64,000 bases of DNA from Phragmites australis (GCF_958298935.1 NC_084932.1:20687501-20751500), one strand, 5' to 3'. Numbered from the stretch's first letter, positions 23,235 through 35,118 are shown. Made by a program: numbers and translations. The notes: a model not told the origin generated them from the letters alone.

Positions 23235-26200
23235 ATGGCGTCACCGCCTCGTGGCCGCTCGCCGCCGGGACCCAAGCTGAAGGCAAAGGCTGACGACGGC
23301 AAGCCGGAGGACGCTGGCGACGGCTCGGGTGAAAAGTCGCCGCGCTGCCCTTCCCCAAGCATCTCCCCCTCACGGCGATCGCGCGACAGTCGCCGCCGCG
23401 GCTCACGGCGCCCTGCTGAGGTCGTCGTCGAGCGCGTCATCCGGGAGACCGGCGCGTCGGGGAACTGGCCGCAGCTCACCAAGACGAATTATGATTCGTG
23501 GTCTCTGTTGATGAAACTTAAGATGCAGGCACGCCATTTGTGGGATGCCGTGGAGTACGACGACGTCGACTTCCACGTCGACCGCACGGCGCTGGAGGCT
23601 ATCTGCTCCGGTGTGCCGCAGGAGATGGTGCCCACGCTGGCGACCAAGCCGTCTGCCAAGGAGGCGTGGGAGGCGATCCGGACGATGCGAATCGGCGACG
23701 AACGCGTGCGCAAGTCGACGGCGCAGACCCTCCGTGCGGAGTACGAACAGATCGGCTTCCGCGACGGGGAGTCCGTGGAGGACTTCGCGCTGCGCCTCAC
23801 CAACATCGTGCAGCGCCTCGCACTCCTCGGCGACCCGGAGCCTGAAGCCAAGGTGGTGGCCAAGTACCTCAGGGTGGCACGCCCTCGCTACAAGCAGCTC
23901 GTGGTCTCCATCGAAACCCTCCTCGACATCGACGCGCTGTCCATCGAGGAGGTCACCGGTCGTCTCAAGGCGGCCGCCGACGACGAACCAGCACCTGCGC
24001 AGGCCGTCGGTGGGAAGCTGCTGCTCACGGAGGAGCAGTGGCTCGAGCGCTACAAGAAGCAGGAAGCTGGGCGCGGCGGCTCGAGCTCCGGCGGGCGTGG
24101 CAAACGCCGTGGAAGGGGACGCGGTCGTGGCACCGGCTCCTCAGGCTACTCGCGGGCCAGGGCGAATGCGGGCCAAACTACGGGCGATGACGAGTGCAAG
24201 GCCTGCGGGAAGAAGGGCCACTGGGCCAAAGACTGCAAATCGAAGAAAAAGCAGCAGGGCCAGGCCCACGTAGCCCAAGATGACGAGCCTACTCTGCTTC
24301 TCGCGGTGGACTGTGAGCAGGAGGAGGGGATTTTCCCCCAAATCGATTCGCAACCGCCGCCGGAACAGAGAGAGGCGATCCCGCCGGTGATCCACCACGA
24401 GGGCGAGCTCCATCTGGTGGAGAAGAAGGTGCTCGCCGTCTTCGACGAGCCTGGCGACCGGGATCCGAGCAGATGGGTCCTCGACACGGGGGCCTCGAAC
24501 CACATGTCCGGGGCGCGCGCGGCGTTCTCCAGCATCGACACCGGCGTCACCGGGTTCGTGCGGTTCGGCGACGGCTCAGTGGCGCGCATCGAGGGCATCG
24601 GCACCGTCCTCTTCTCCTGCAAGACGGGGGAGCACCGCGCCATCACCAACGTCTACTACCTCCCCCGCCTCACCGCCAACATAATCTCGGTCGGCCAGCT
24701 CGACGAGACCGGCTACCAGGTGCTGGTGGAAGGAGGAGTGATGCGCGTGCGGGACAAGGAGCGTCGACTGCTCGTCAAGATCTTCCGCAACCCAGGCCGG
24801 CTCTATGTGCTCGACGTCACCATCGCACAGCCGGTCTGTCTTACGGCGCGAGGCGAGGAGGAAGCCTGGGTGTGGCATGCCCGATTCGGGCACCTGCACT
24901 TTGCGGCTCTGCGCAAGATGGGCAGAGAAGGCCTGGTCCGCGGCATGCCGCTGCTGACTCAGGTGGAGCAGCTCTGTGAAGCCTGCCTCGCCGGCAAGCA
25001 TCGGCGGTCACCGTTTCTCCAGCGCGCACTGGGACGCTCGACGGCGGTGCTTCAGCTCCTGCACGGCGACCTCTGCGGCCCCATCACTCCACCAACACCG
25101 AGCGGGAACCGGTACTTCCTACTTCTTGTTGATGATCATTCCCGGTACATGTGGATCGCCCTGCTGCCGTCCAAGGATGCTGCTGCAACGGCGATCAAGA
25201 ACATTGTGGCGGCCGCAGAGCGCAAGAGCGGGAAGAAGGTGCAGGCGCTACGCACTGACCGCGGCGGCGAGTTCGCTGCGCGTGACTTCGTCGAGTACTG
25301 CGCCGAGCTCGGGCTCCATCGACAACTCACGGCGCCGTACACTCCACAACAGAACGGCGTTGTGGAGCGAAGGAACCAGTCCGTTGTCGGGACTGCAAGA
25401 AGCATGCTGAAGGCGAAGGACCTGCCGGGCGAATTCTGGGGCGAGGCGGTCACCACGGCGGTGTATCTGCTGAACCGCTCTTCGTCCAAGAGCGTAGGCG
25501 GCAAGACCCCCTACCAGCTCTGGACTGGCAGCGCTCCCGGCGTTCAACACCTCCGAACGTTCGGGTGCATCGCGCACATGAAGGTGACCACCCCGAACCA
25601 GAAGAAGCTGGACGACCGAAGTAAGCGCACCATCTTCGTCGGCTACGAGCCTGGATCCAAGGCCTATCGGGTCTACGATCCGGTGTCACGTCGTGTTCAT
25701 GTCAGCCGCGACCTGGTGTTCGATGAAGCTGCCAAATGGTCCTGGTCCGAGGGCCAGCGCGGGGGGACTGACGACTTCGTTGTTGAGGAGCAAGCGCCGT
25801 CCGCGACGATCACCACCACGACGACGACAAGCACAAGCGCTTCATCCAGGAGCGCCTCTCCTTCGACTTCACCGACATCGTCGAGCCCTGCTGCGTCGAC
25901 TCACTCTGCTGGCGGTGCAGCACCGGGGTCACAAATCGTCTTCAACACCCCTGCGCACGCCACTGGGAGTGCCACTCCAGGCGCCCACCAGGCCACGGAC
26001 TCGGTGGAGTTCGTGTCGCCGCCTGGTGCCGGGGCGTCTCAGCTGCTGGACGCAGACCATGATGAGGACGCTCCCCTCCGGTACCGCAACGTCGACAATA
26101 TCCTGGGGCCGGCCACTCCCCCTGGGCTGGCTGCACGAGAGATGGAGGAGCATCTACTGCTGGCCAGTGAAGCTGAGCCTGCTTCCTTCAAGGAGGCCAT

Positions 26201-27719
26201 GGAGCATGAGAACTGGCGTCTTGCCATGCTTGATGAGTACACCTCCATCGAGGCGAACAACACCTGGAGGCTGGAGGAACCACCACCTGGAGTGCGACCG
26301 ATCGGCCTCAAGTGGGTCTACAAGACCAAGCGTGATGAGGCTGGGCTCGTCTCCAAGTTCAAAGCCCGGCTCGTGGCGAAAGGATATGTCCAGCGCCAGG
26401 GAATCGATTTCGACGAGGTCTTCGCACCTGTGGCAAGACTGGAGTCTGTACGGCTGTTACTGGCATATGCTGCAAGTGAAGGATGGCCGGTACATCACAT
26501 GGACGTCAAATCGGCCTTCCTCAACGGACAGCTGCAAGAAGATGTCTACGTCGAGCAGCCGCCTGGTTTCGTGCTGAAGGGCCAAGAACACAAAGTGCTT
26601 CATCTGGTCAAGGCTCTCTATGGGCTACGCCAAGCCCCCCGTGCATGGTACTCAAAGCTAGATGCTTCCTTGATCAAGCTTGGGTTCTGCAGGAGTGCCT
26701 CAGAACATGCAGTATATCTGCGTGGCCAAGGAGCAAGGCGTCTCATTGTTGGTGTCTATGTAGATGACCTGGTGATTGCTGGTGGGAACCCCTCTGACAT
26801 TGACAAGTTCAAAGTGGAGATGAAGAGCACATTCCAGATGAGTGATCTGGGACTGCTGAAGTACTACCTTGGCCTGGAGGTGGTGCAATCTGATGTTGGG
26901 ATCACTGTAAACCAGAAGGCATATGCAGCAAAGATCTTGGAGGGAGCTGGACTGTCAGGATGCAATCCAAGCAACACTCCAATGGAAGCTAGACTGAAAC
27001 TGAGTAAGTTGAGCACTGCCCCTACTGTGGATGCAACTCAGTACAGGTCTATTGTTGGTTCATTGCGCTACCTGGTGAACTCAAGACCAGATTTGGCATA
27101 TTCAGTGGGGTATGTTAGCAGGTTCATGGAGAATCCTACCACTGAACATATGGTGGCTGTGAAGAGAATACTTAGGTACATTACAGGCACTCTTCACTTC
27201 GGTTGCCATTACCAGAGGAGGAAGGAGGCACAACTGGAGGGCTTCAGTGACAGTGACCTTGCAGGGGACATTGATACAAGGAAGAGCACCTCAGGAATCC
27301 TCTTCTTCCTCGGTGGAAATGTGATAACCTGGCAGTCTCAAAAGCAGAAGGTAGTGGCGCTATCATCTTGCGAGGCTGAGTACATGGCGGCCACAACAGC
27401 AGCCTGCCAGGGAATTTGGTTGGCCCGGCTCCTTGCTGAGCTCAAAGGAACGAAGCCGGAGGCCATCAACCTGAAGATCGACAGTCAGTCAGCTATCCAA
27501 CTGAGCAAGAATCCTGTTTTCCATGATCGCAGTAAGCATATTGATCTCAGATACCATTTCATTCGTGAATGCATTGAGGAGAACAGGATCACGGTGCAGT
27601 CCATCGGGACCAAGGATCAGCTGGCTGATATCTTGACAAAGGCCCTGGGTCGAGAACAGTTCTGTGAGCTCCGTTCCAGACTTGGGGTCATTGATGTTCA
27701 GACCGTGCGCAAGGTTTAG
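23235..27719 (+). CDS. Copia Gag-Pol polyprotein, 1494 residues, intact
   Basis: One frame from ATG to TAG with no break. Order (approximate residues): Arg/Ser-rich N-terminus; Gag with '[20 protein letters not shown]' (about 75-95) and a UBN2-type helical region to about 250; Gly/Arg-rich linker; CCHC zinc knuckle [14 protein letters not shown] (about 321-334); protease [11 protein letters not shown] (Asp about 416); pre-integrase '[10 protein letters not shown]' (about 545) with the zinc site to about 585; integrase catalytic residues in 'VDDHSRY' (about 632), 'DRGGEF' and '[11 protein letters not shown]' (about 704); RT from 'NTWRLEEPP' (about 1009) with YVDDL (about 1175); RNase H from 'SDSDLAGD' (about 1337) to 'LADILTKAL'. 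Length is normal for a single-ORF plant copia. It is cleaved by its own protease and makes particles that reverse-transcribe and integrate element DNA. The ATG is the first after the LTR and primer site. Confidence 0.97.
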   Translation: MASPPRGRSPPGPKLKAKADDGKPEDAGDGSGEKSPRCPSPSISPSRRSRDSRRRGSRRPAEVVVERVIRETGASGNWPQLTKTNYDSWSLLMKLKMQARHLWDAVEYDDVDFHVDRTALEAICSGVPQEMVPTLATKPSAKEAWEAIRTMRIGDERVRKSTAQTLRAEYEQIGFRDGESVEDFALRLTNIVQRLALLGDPEPEAKVVAKYLRVARPRYKQLVVSIETLLDIDALSIEEVTGRLKAAADDEPAPAQAVGGKLLLTEEQWLERYKKQEAGRGGSSSGGRGKRRGRGRGRGTGSSGYSRARANAGQTTGDDECKACGKKGHWAKDCKSKKKQQGQAHVAQDDEPTLLLAVDCEQEEGIFPQIDSQPPPEQREAIPPVIHHEGELHLVEKKVLAVFDEPGDRDPSRWVLDTGASNHMSGARAAFSSIDTGVTGFVRFGDGSVARIEGIGTVLFSCKTGEHRAITNVYYLPRLTANIISVGQLDETGYQVLVEGGVMRVRDKERRLLVKIFRNPGRLYVLDVTIAQPVCLTARGEEEAWVWHARFGHLHFAALRKMGREGLVRGMPLLTQVEQLCEACLAGKHRRSPFLQRALGRSTAVLQLLHGDLCGPITPPTPSGNRYFLLLVDDHSRYMWIALLPSKDAAATAIKNIVAAAERKSGKKVQALRTDRGGEFAARDFVEYCAELGLHRQLTAPYTPQQNGVVERRNQSVVGTARSMLKAKDLPGEFWGEAVTTAVYLLNRSSSKSVGGKTPYQLWTGSAPGVQHLRTFGCIAHMKVTTPNQKKLDDRSKRTIFVGYEPGSKAYRVYDPVSRRVHVSRDLVFDEAAKWSWSEGQRGGTDDFVVEEQAPSATITTTTTTSTSASSRSASPSTSPTSSSPAASTHSAGGAAPGSQIVFNTPAHATGSATPGAHQATDSVEFVSPPGAGASQLLDADHDEDAPLRYRNVDNILGPATPPGLAAREMEEHLLLASEAEPASFKEAMEHENWRLAMLDEYTSIEANNTWRLEEPPPGVRPIGLKWVYKTKRDEAGLVSKFKARLVAKGYVQRQGIDFDEVFAPVARLESVRLLLAYAASEGWPVHHMDVKSAFLNGQLQEDVYVEQPPGFVLKGQEHKVLHLVKALYGLRQAPRAWYSKLDASLIKLGFCRSASEHAVYLRGQGARRLIVGVYVDDLVIAGGNPSDIDKFKVEMKSTFQMSDLGLLKYYLGLEVVQSDVGITVNQKAYAAKILEGAGLSGCNPSNTPMEARLKLSKLSTAPTVDATQYRSIVGSLRYLVNSRPDLAYSVGYVSRFMENPTTEHMVAVKRILRYITGTLHFGCHYQRRKEAQLEGFSDSDLAGDIDTRKSTSGILFFLGGNVITWQSQKQKVVALSSCEAEYMAATTAACQGIWLARLLAELKGTKPEAINLKIDSQSAIQLSKNPVFHDRSKHIDLRYHFIRECIEENRITVQSIGTKDQLADILTKALGREQFCELRSRLGVIDVQTVRKV

Positions 27720-27728
27720 GAGGAGATT
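27718..27728 (+). other. Polypurine tract of the young copia element
   Basis: AGGAGGAGATT immediately before the 3' LTR, overlapping the stop codon. It would prime plus-strand DNA synthesis. Confidence 0.85.
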
Positions 27729-28114
27729 TGTTAGTAGTAAACCTTGTACACGTAGGTAGTTAGTAGCTGCATGTTTCCCTTTTCTGTTTGCATGCGCGCG
27801 AGCTTTCAGGCTGTGACTGCCGCGCGCGTAGGAGGACTTGCCGAGATTAGCTCGCATGTTCCTGGGACGACCATGACTTTAGCGGCATCGTGGGCATGGG
27901 GATGGACGTGCCTGAATCGCGATGTGCGGCTGATCACTGGTAGTTTCTTTGTATTACACACAATAAAAGGAAGTAAAGATAACAGAAAAGGAGCTGGTTG
28001 TTCGCAGCACCAAAGCTCTGTGTTCCAAGTGTTCACGTGAGTTTGAGTGCGCCTGGTGATCACGATCACCATCACAGCTCGCCGGGCGTCAAGCACGCCG
28101 GTCTAAAGCTAACA
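27729..28114 (+). repeat. 3' LTR of the young copia element
   Basis: TGTTAG...CTAACA, 386 bp, identical by eye to the 5' LTR. Followed by target-site duplication AGTAC. Confidence 0.95.
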
Positions 28115-28119
28115 AGTAC

Positions 28120-28608
28120 ATCACCAACCCCTCTATTAGTCCCCTAATCATAAGCTCACATTTCTTTTTCTCCCTGCCTCCGGTTTGGGCCCTATGATTT
28201 GGCCATTAAGCAGATCCCAAGCGTAGGACAATGATTCTTGGTAGGATCAGATACATCCTCCCGCTTTTTGATAAACCCTAAAGGAAATGAATATACATTA
28301 TTTTGTGTGTCCATATCTACTTGATCAATTATTTGATCGAGAAAAAAGGTGCTCGCTAATGGGGCAGGGCTTAAGGTTGTGAATTGGTCCAGGACCCAGC
28401 TTAGCTACTCCACCAAAATGTGCAACCGAGTTATGATTTGTTGTACCATAACCTAGCATGTCACACCAATGTAGAACAATAATAGCCGATGATGAATGAA
28501 TGACTGGATTGGATGCACGGAATGGGAGCAAGCTGGCTGCTGAGATCCAGCTGCGCATGCTTGCTGTGACAAGTGAGGCAAAGGCAGGGCATGTAGTCTG
28601 AAATGAGA
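28120..28608. other. No gene seen
   Basis: Target sequence of the young copia element continuing to the CACTA end. No recognisable coding or repeat structure. Confidence 0.5.
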
Positions 28609-29077
28609 CACTACTATAAAGGGGTCATCTCTACCCTCCTTTTAATACCGATTTATAAGCTCTAGGCGCATATAAAAACTATGCCAGTAAGAACCAATTA
28701 TGATAATAGTTATCATTGTCAGTCTTATTATGAACTGGCAGTGATATTCAAATTATCACTGCCGGTTCTTAAAAAGATGTGCATAAAAAAAGACATGCTT
28801 TTAATAACCGACATTGATAATGTTTATCACTGTCGGTTCATAATCCAAACCGACGAACTAATAATTGACAAAGACGAACTGTTAATGTTAATTATTATCA
28901 TTGACGAACCGGGAATGATAATTCTTCTAAAAATAGATCATGTCTCCCTCAACCGCTCCTATCTCATTTCACTTCTAATCTCCGAAGCCACTCCCGAAGG
29001 ATAGTGGAGGTCAAAGTAGAGCGGTGGTCATTGTCTCTACTGCGGCCACCTCTACCTCTTGTGTCAAGCTTCCACGT
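28609..29077 (+). mobile_element. CACTA-type terminus with subterminal repeats, partial
   Basis: Begins CACTACTATAAAGGGG, a CACTA-superfamily terminal motif. From 28680 to 28920 it has repeated, partly inverted 'tatcactgccggttctt' / 'gaactggcagtgat' motifs, as expected for the binding sites of the element's own protein. No transposase and no matching right end were found. It is cut by a solo LTR at 29078. Confidence 0.65.
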
Positions 29078-30805
29078 TGTAGCATCTAGGTCACTAGATA
29101 AATGGTAAGTGTTTCAGTGATTAATGATAATCATATTATTGTGACTAACAAATTTATTTCGAAGGGCAATTGAAAGATTAGTTCACAATATTGTTGGATA
29201 ATTTTGTTCCTTAATTGAATGGTTAAGTGATCAAAGGATGTGAACTTTAAGGTTAACGACCTTCTAGTTCTAAGTGTCATAAGAAGATGAATAACACTTA
29301 GAGTAGCATAGACTCTCTTTTATTTTTTTTATCGTACTAAAAAGAGGGGCTAAGAGTAGTAGCTTGACCTAATTGAATCTAGATTTGGTTGGATGCACAC
29401 TCGTAAAATTTTAGCACTGGATAGCTCAAAGAAGCCCATGAATGAGTTGAAGTGAAGATAGGACTTAAAGAAGTTTAAATTGGATAAGTTTTGAAAACTC
29501 TATACTCGCCGGATTGTCCGATGATGAAGGCATTGTATACATCGAAGCTTTTATCTCAACACTCTTGTACACGCTGGATGATCCAATGAAGAGAAGTTGG
29601 CAACACCGGAGTATTTTTCAAAGAGGGATTTTGAGTTGAACACATCGGATGGTTCAACGTACCATCAGAGGCTTCACTAGAGTAAGTCTAGAGGTTTTCT
29701 TTGTGTTCATTGGAAGACAGACTTATAAACGTCGGATGGTCTGGTGCATATCGGAGGCATCGCTAGAGTAAACTCCAAAAGATTTCTTTATATTCATTGA
29801 AAGACGGACTTATACACATCGGATGGTCCAATGCATATATTAGAGGCATCGCCGGACTAAAGTCCAGAAGAATTTCTTTCGGTTCAATGGAAGTTGAACT
29901 CATACACGCAGGATGGTCTGACGTATGTATCGAAGGCTTCACCGGAGGATTCAATGCTTGAAACGGCTAGTTTTGGATGGACGATTCACACCGGATGGTC
30001 TAGTGTTTAGAGCCTGTGCACGCCTGATCATCCAGCGCTAACGAAAAATGTAGGTAGTTAGGAAATGGCTAGTTTTGAACATCTATCATATATATACCTT
30101 GTCATTTCATCTCAGTGGGTAACCTTGCAATTCAGAAGAACTAAAACACTTAGTATGTGATAAAGAGGTAAGAGAGTGCACTAGAGTGATTTGCAAAGTT
30201 CTTAATTAAAGATTAAGGATATCATTAGTGCAAGGAGAGTAGCAAGTGTGCATCTAGTTGTAGTCTAGGCTTGATTTGGCTCAAGTGAAGCTATTAGCTT
30301 GTTACTCTTGGTGGTTGGCAACACCTATCCGATCTTGGTAATTAGAGGTATCTTGGTGAGCTCTTAGAGTTCTCATAGGAGCTCCAAGAGGAAGTTTTGT
30401 ACTTGGTTTGAAGCTCACCAATTCGGAGATGGAGAAGTGACTATCACTAGTGAGCACTTGAGTCTTGGTAACTCAAGAAGGAGCGATATTCTTAGTGGAT
30501 GCTCCAATGAGGATTAGGTAGGAGTGTCAACTCCTCGATACCTCAGAAAAAAATTTAGTGTCTTCTTGTCCATCTCTTTACTTTCCCATATTTACTTTGA
30601 GCATTTACTTTCTTGCAAGTTTTTTCCACAAGTCTGTTCTTGTTGTAACTTGCATATTTTCTTGCTTAGCATTTTATCAAATTTGGTCATTGTAGTTGAT
30701 GTACTACTCATCTAGGATAAAATTGTTTACTTGGTCTAGAGTTCGGTTAGAATAGTTTTAATTAGAGCCCAATTCACCCCCTTTTTTGGCCATTCAGTCC
30801 TTTAA
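29078..30805 (+). mobile_element. Sirevirus-type solo LTR
   Basis: Starts TGTAGCATCTAGGTC with 'cagtgattaatgata' shortly after, like other Sirevirus LTRs, and ends with 'gcccaattcacccccttt' before 'tccttta'. No internal region follows, so it is a solo LTR left by recombination. Possible degraded 5-bp TSD: CACGT (29073-29077) and TATGT (30806-30810), differing by two C-to-T changes. An internal minisatellite lies at 29630-29955. Confidence 0.65.
29630..29955 (+). repeat. Tandem repeat of about 88-bp units within the solo LTR
   Basis: Three to four imperfect units, each with 'acacatcggatggtc', 'gaggcatcgc', 'agagtaaa' and 'atttcttt' in the same order. Confidence 0.75.
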
Positions 30806-30810
30806 TATGT

Positions 30811-31070
30811 GTCCTCTGAGTCGTAGCCACCTTGCAACCGCTGAGCTGTTGCCACCTTGTGACCACCGTCTACTGAGCCCGTCGGTCTCCCAATCTCAAG
30901 AAGCCGCTCCCAAGGGGTAATGGCAGTCAAAGTGGAGCAATGGTCATCATTTTCATTGTGACTACCTCTACTCCTTGGGCTCGGCCTGTCCAGAGCCAAT
31001 GCGCGGTCGCACACCTCCCTGTCTCCTCATCTTCTCTCTGTCTCCAAAGTGAATATTGTGTGAACGTTAA
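30811..31070. other. Copy of the sequence at 28975-29060, no intact gene
   Basis: The segment 30890-30980 resembles 28975-29060 (shared 'gaagccgctccc', 'gtcaaagtggagc' and 'ctacctctact' blocks in the same order, roughly 70 percent alike by eye). It is probably an internal tandem repeat of the CACTA element split by the solo LTR. Confidence 0.45.
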
Positions 31071-31075
31071 ATACT

Positions 31076-31165
31076 GTGACAATAAGTAGATCTAAAGGAA
31101 TGGCAAAAAAAAATGTATTGAAGATGATTGTGTTTTTGCCACTCCTTTAGGCTTACTATTGTCAC
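31076..31165 (+). repeat. Hairpin 1, MITE-like
   Basis: An inverted repeat: GTGACAATAAGTAGATCTAA at the left pairs with TTAGGCTTACTATTGTCAC at the right, with arms of about 33 bases and a loop of about 20. Similar in sequence and size to the hairpin at 31209-31299. Confidence 0.75.
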
Positions 31166-31208
31166 AAAGAATATAGATTTAGATATTATCATTCGTTCAA
31201 GCTAGATT

Positions 31209-31299
31209 GTGGCAATAGGTACATCTAAATAAGTGGCAGAAAATATATTTCTTCAAGATGAGTGTGTTTTCGCCATTCATTTAGATGTACTATTGTCAC
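31209..31299 (+). repeat. Hairpin 2, MITE-like
   Basis: The left arm starts GTGGCAATAGGTACATC and pairs with GATGTACTATTGTCAC at the right. Arms are about 34 bases, nearly fully paired. It is a tandem relative of hairpin 1, 43 bases downstream. Confidence 0.75.
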
Positions 31300-31319
31300 T
31301 CAGATACCGCACAATGTAA

Positions 31320-31520
31320 AATGGATGGGTGATAATCCTCATTAGTGACAGGTGTCACACCCGTCACTCCGAATGTGCCCACTAATGTGGACTCATCAGT
31401 GACGGGTCTGGACTTGACCCGTCACTAATGAGTCCACATTAGTGATGGGTCTAGATCCAACCCATCACTGATGTACAATCATCAGTGACGGGTTAGGTCT
31501 AGACTTGTCACTAATGTGTG
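31320..31520. repeat. Cluster of 'cagtgacgggt' direct and inverted repeats
   Basis: At least six copies of 'gtgacgggt' or its complement 'acccgtcac' alternate with 'actaatg'. This resembles the subterminal region of a CACTA-type or other DNA transposon, different from the one at 28.6 kb. No terminus was defined. Confidence 0.55.
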
Positions 31521-32510
31521 TTTAAAAAAAATCACTCGGCTGGTGATCACATGATGGTGGCACGTTTCACCCGGTCGTCGACACGGCAGGACAGCTCACC
31601 CGGTCGGCGACACGGTGGCACAGCTCATTTGACCGGTGACACAACGGCATAATTATCCCGACCGAAGATCAAATCAAACCACATGACAACCAAATCAAAA
31701 TGAAAACACAATGCCCGGAGGCTGACATTTGCATGCACACATAATAGCGGCGCACGCCAGCGAGAGTAGAGAGAAGACAACAATACGCAGTGGCGCATAT
31801 GCTGGCACAAAGTGGCACACGCACATAACTGGATCAGAAGGCACATCACCACATGAGTCCAGATGGCATCTCCGGTTGGACTGAGCATATTGGTGGCATA
31901 GGTTGACTGCACGCAAGCTAGACCAATCATACAACAAAGCACGGGTTGACGACAACACTGGACAAACCAATCAAATGGCAAAACACGGGGAGTTCACACC
32001 GGCGACTGTGCATGGCACCAGGCCACCACCGCACCGGCACATCGAGGTGCGGCACAACGATGAAGCCCTCAGCTCACCCAGCAACAAATCACCCTAAAGG
32101 AGTAGAAGAAGGGGAGCAAAGAAGACATAGATCAAGAAGGCAAAAACCCGAGCTAAACCTTACCTCCAACGAAACCTTGATGATCATGGCAGCAATGATG
32201 ATGGCAAGCTCTAGGGCTAATGATGACAGCGGAACACGCGGCGCACAAGAACAGATCAAAGGCGGTGCAAGGTGGTAGGGCTCCAACCGAGGCAAAAAGA
32301 TCAATCCCCTTTGCACTGGGCCTCCATCCCCTTATATAGATGCGACCCAAAGCCTCCAATCCAAAAGATCACGGCGTAATCGGTTAGGATTCAGATGAAA
32401 GTCTGCAACAATGGATGCTTATCCACCGAACCCAAACCGATTTGAACTTAAGAAGATGTGAAATGTGGGAGCAATTGCGTATGCATGGTCAATGTCGTAG
32501 TTTTTACCTA
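31521..32510. other. Unassigned, possibly degraded LTR on the minus strand
   Basis: No recognisable protein. The minus strand has a TATA-like 'ctatataagggg' at about 32329-32340 followed by C/T-rich sequence, the usual look of an LTR or TE promoter, but no second copy, TSD or primer site was found. Confidence 0.35.
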
Positions 32511-32518
32511 GCACATAT

Positions 32519-32753
32519 TACCTCCGTTTTTATTTATTTGTTATTAGATTTTTACTATAGCAATTTTGACTTTACGTTTTTTCTAAGAAAAATTATAGAT
32601 ATTTAAAACTTTTGTATCATTAGATTTATCGTGAAATGTACTTCATTAGTATTGTATACTTTTAAATATTTGTATGTTTTTTATAGAAAAAACGTAATAT
32701 CAAAATTATTACAGTAAAAAGCTGGTGACAAGTAAATAAAAACAGAGATAGTA
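32519..32753. mobile_element. Stowaway-like MITE
   Basis: About 235 bp, AT-rich, with inverted ends: TACCTCCGTTTTTATTTA at the left and AAATAAAAACAGAGATAGTA at the right. The ends resemble the TA-flanked CTCCGT family of grass Stowaway elements. No coding capacity. Confidence 0.7.
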
Positions 32754-33180
32754 TATCTGTGTGTATTATTCAGTCTCGATTTGTTTAAAAAGTAAACAGC
32801 TATGGACGTGCTCTAAACAAAGTTCCAGCTAAAATCGCAAGTGTTCGTCATGGCAAACCGCCGATTCGATTTGCTTGCCTGAGCTTTCAAGCAAATTAAG
32901 CAATGGACATGTGTATACGATTTTCAGCATGCATGTCATATATAATTGAGCAACAGTACCTGTGCCATGATTTGTTCTGTTTTTCCTCCGGTGCCAGAGG
33001 AGCACATGACATAACTTCGACAAATCATCCATCCTTCAGTTTGACAGGGCAGCCAAAAAGTTTGACTAGGATTAATTTTACCCGCGATAGTGATCTGGCT
33101 GAGCTCCACTGCACGCGTATATATGCCTGTGTGTCTTATTTCAAACGTCAAATTAAAGACTATTTAGTTTTCAAATCATC

Positions 33181-33370
33181 ATATTCCCTCCGGTTATATA
33201 TGATGTTTTGGATAAATTCCAATCAAACTTATAAAACTTTAACCATCAATAAATTTTGAAATATTTAGTTTTAAAATATGAAAATTATATTATCAATTTA
33301 TATTTAAAATAATTTTATAATATTATAAACTTATTAAGTTATATAAATATATTCTAGTTAAAATAGTGAT

Positions 33371-33401
<31 letters not shown>

Positions 33402-33447
33402 CAAAGAATGTTAAAAACATTAAATATTTTTTTACTAGAGGAAGTAC
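33181..33447. mobile_element. Stowaway-like MITE with a TA microsatellite
   Basis: Left end TATTCCCTCCGGTTATATA, right end ACTAGAGGAAGTA, in inverted orientation. AT-rich interior including a (TA)n tract at about 33375-33402. Non-coding. Confidence 0.7.
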
Positions 33448-33620
33448 AAACTAAACAATAACCGTGTTCACACCGATCGATTGGACGGCCCATCGATAGA
33501 GTCAGTAGCCCGGCCCCTTGCATGCACGAGGGCAAGTAGGTTCGCTGTTGCCATCACACCAGCGAAGAAATCGATCGATCTAGCCCTGGACGCGAAGATA
33601 GCTTTGTACGTACCTACACG

Positions 33621-34885
33621 GGGTAGCGCAAAAATTTGATAAAAGTCTAAAGTAGACAATATATTCGATCGTATTTACTGAGATAGATAATATATCATCG
33701 TATTTACAAATTTAACATATGTATTCACCAATTTTAATATCTGAGGTACCAAATATGGTAAACAGTATCGTATTCGGCACCTCAGATACCAAATACAGCC
33801 CAACTCTGCATCAATTCCCATGTTCAACCGTCAACTCCCATACCATGAATAGTACCCACGTTGATTAAATTTTATTTCCCCTCTTCTTCAAAACGGTAGT
33901 CTTTTATTACTCAAAAAACTTAAAACTTTTTATACGTGTTCCATAATCCATGTGCAACCTATTTTAATTAGATTCAACAGAAAATTCTTTGTATATTTTA
34001 AACTAAAATTCTCTAAAAAATACTACTTTTATAACTTCTAACAATTGTTAGTGCCTCAAATAAATTCCCAAAAATATGTGAAAATTTACTAATATTCTTC
34101 TTATGTGACGGAATAATTTCTAAAATTATTTTCAGCCCTAGGTTATATGATAAAAAATGAGCTCCTTTGTAATGATCCATGTATATGCATTTTTATTATT
34201 TCATGTGATATTCTTCTTTTAATTTAATTTAAATTTAAACACAATTTAACTATCTCATTATTTGGCATAAGGTGCCAAATATGGCACTTTTCACCATTTT
34301 CGGTAAATGAGATACCGGATACACATGCTAAATTTGTAAATACAGTGACATGTTGTCTATTTCGGTAAATACAGTCGAGTATGTTATCTACTTTTGGATG
34401 TTTCTGCAAAAATTCAGGATTAAATAATATACACGTTCATAATTATTGAAATAGATAATATTAGTGAATTTTTTTCAGATATTTGGGATTTTATTTGAAG
34501 CGCTAACAATTATTTGAAGTTATAAAAGTAACATTTTTGGATAATTTTAGTTTAAAATATACAAAGGATTTTTGGGTAGATCCAATTAAAATGGGTTGCT
34601 CATGGATTATGAAACATGTAAAAAAAATTAAAAATTTTAGAGTAACAGAAAACCACCATTTTGAACGAGAGTGAAAACGAAATTTAATCAACGTGGCTAC
34701 TGTTCATGGCACAAGAGTTGACGGAGAGTTGGGCTGTATTTGACACCTAAGGTGCCAAATATGGCATTGTTCATCATTTTCGGTAAATGAGGTGCCGGAT
34801 ACACATGCTAAATTTGTAAATACGGTGACATGTTATCTATTTCGGTAAATACGGTCGAGTATGTTATCTACTTTTGGATTTTTAT
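33621..34885. mobile_element. Mutator-like foldback element with long inverted arms
   Basis: The left arm (33621 to about 34080) and right arm (about 34480-34885) are inverted copies. Examples: 'ccaaatacagcccaactct' (33783) against 'agagttgggctgtatttg' (34724), and 'tgtatattttaaactaaa' (33990) against 'tttagtttaaaatatacaa' (34548). Terminal blocks contain 'gcaaaaatttgataaaagt' and 'tagacaatatattcgatcg', as in the Mutator-like termini at 34886 and 55680. It is non-coding. The segment around 34268-34462 is duplicated at 34752-34944. I see no clean TSD. Confidence 0.6.
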
Positions 34886-35106
34886 GCAAAACTTCATAAG
34901 TAAATAATATACACGTTCATAATTATTGAAATAGATAATATGTCATTGTATTTACAATTCTAAAATGCGTATTCGATATCTCATTTACCCAAAACCGTTT
35001 TTCAGTACACAAGATGCCGAATATGACCATATTCAGCACACGAGTTGCTGAATATGCCACTATGGACCATATTCGGCACTTCGTGCACTGAAAATGGCCT
35101 GGATTC
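34886..35106 (+). repeat. Left terminal inverted repeat of the MULE relic
   Basis: Inverted copy of 55470-55680; the inner edge reads 'gaaaatggcctggattc'. Confidence 0.6.
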
Positions 35107-35118
35107 TGTGCGATCACA

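Larger units (their letters stand above)
22808..28114 (+). mobile_element. Intact, very young Ty1/copia retrotransposon
   Basis: 5307 bp, flanked by the target-site duplication AGTAC (22803-22807 and 28115-28119). The two LTRs (22808-23193 and 27729-28114) are each 386 bp and I found no difference between them. Primer site, uninterrupted Gag-Pol and polypurine tract are all present. Identical LTRs mean too little time since insertion for mutations to accumulate. Base composition is GC-rich, unlike every other retroelement here. All parts needed for autonomous transposition are visible. The order integrase before RT makes it copia; the lineage was not assigned. Confidence 0.97.

Noticed and set aside
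31521..32510. Solo LTR on the minus strand
   Set aside because: A TATA-like stretch is present, but no termini, TSD or second copy were found, so it is left unassigned.
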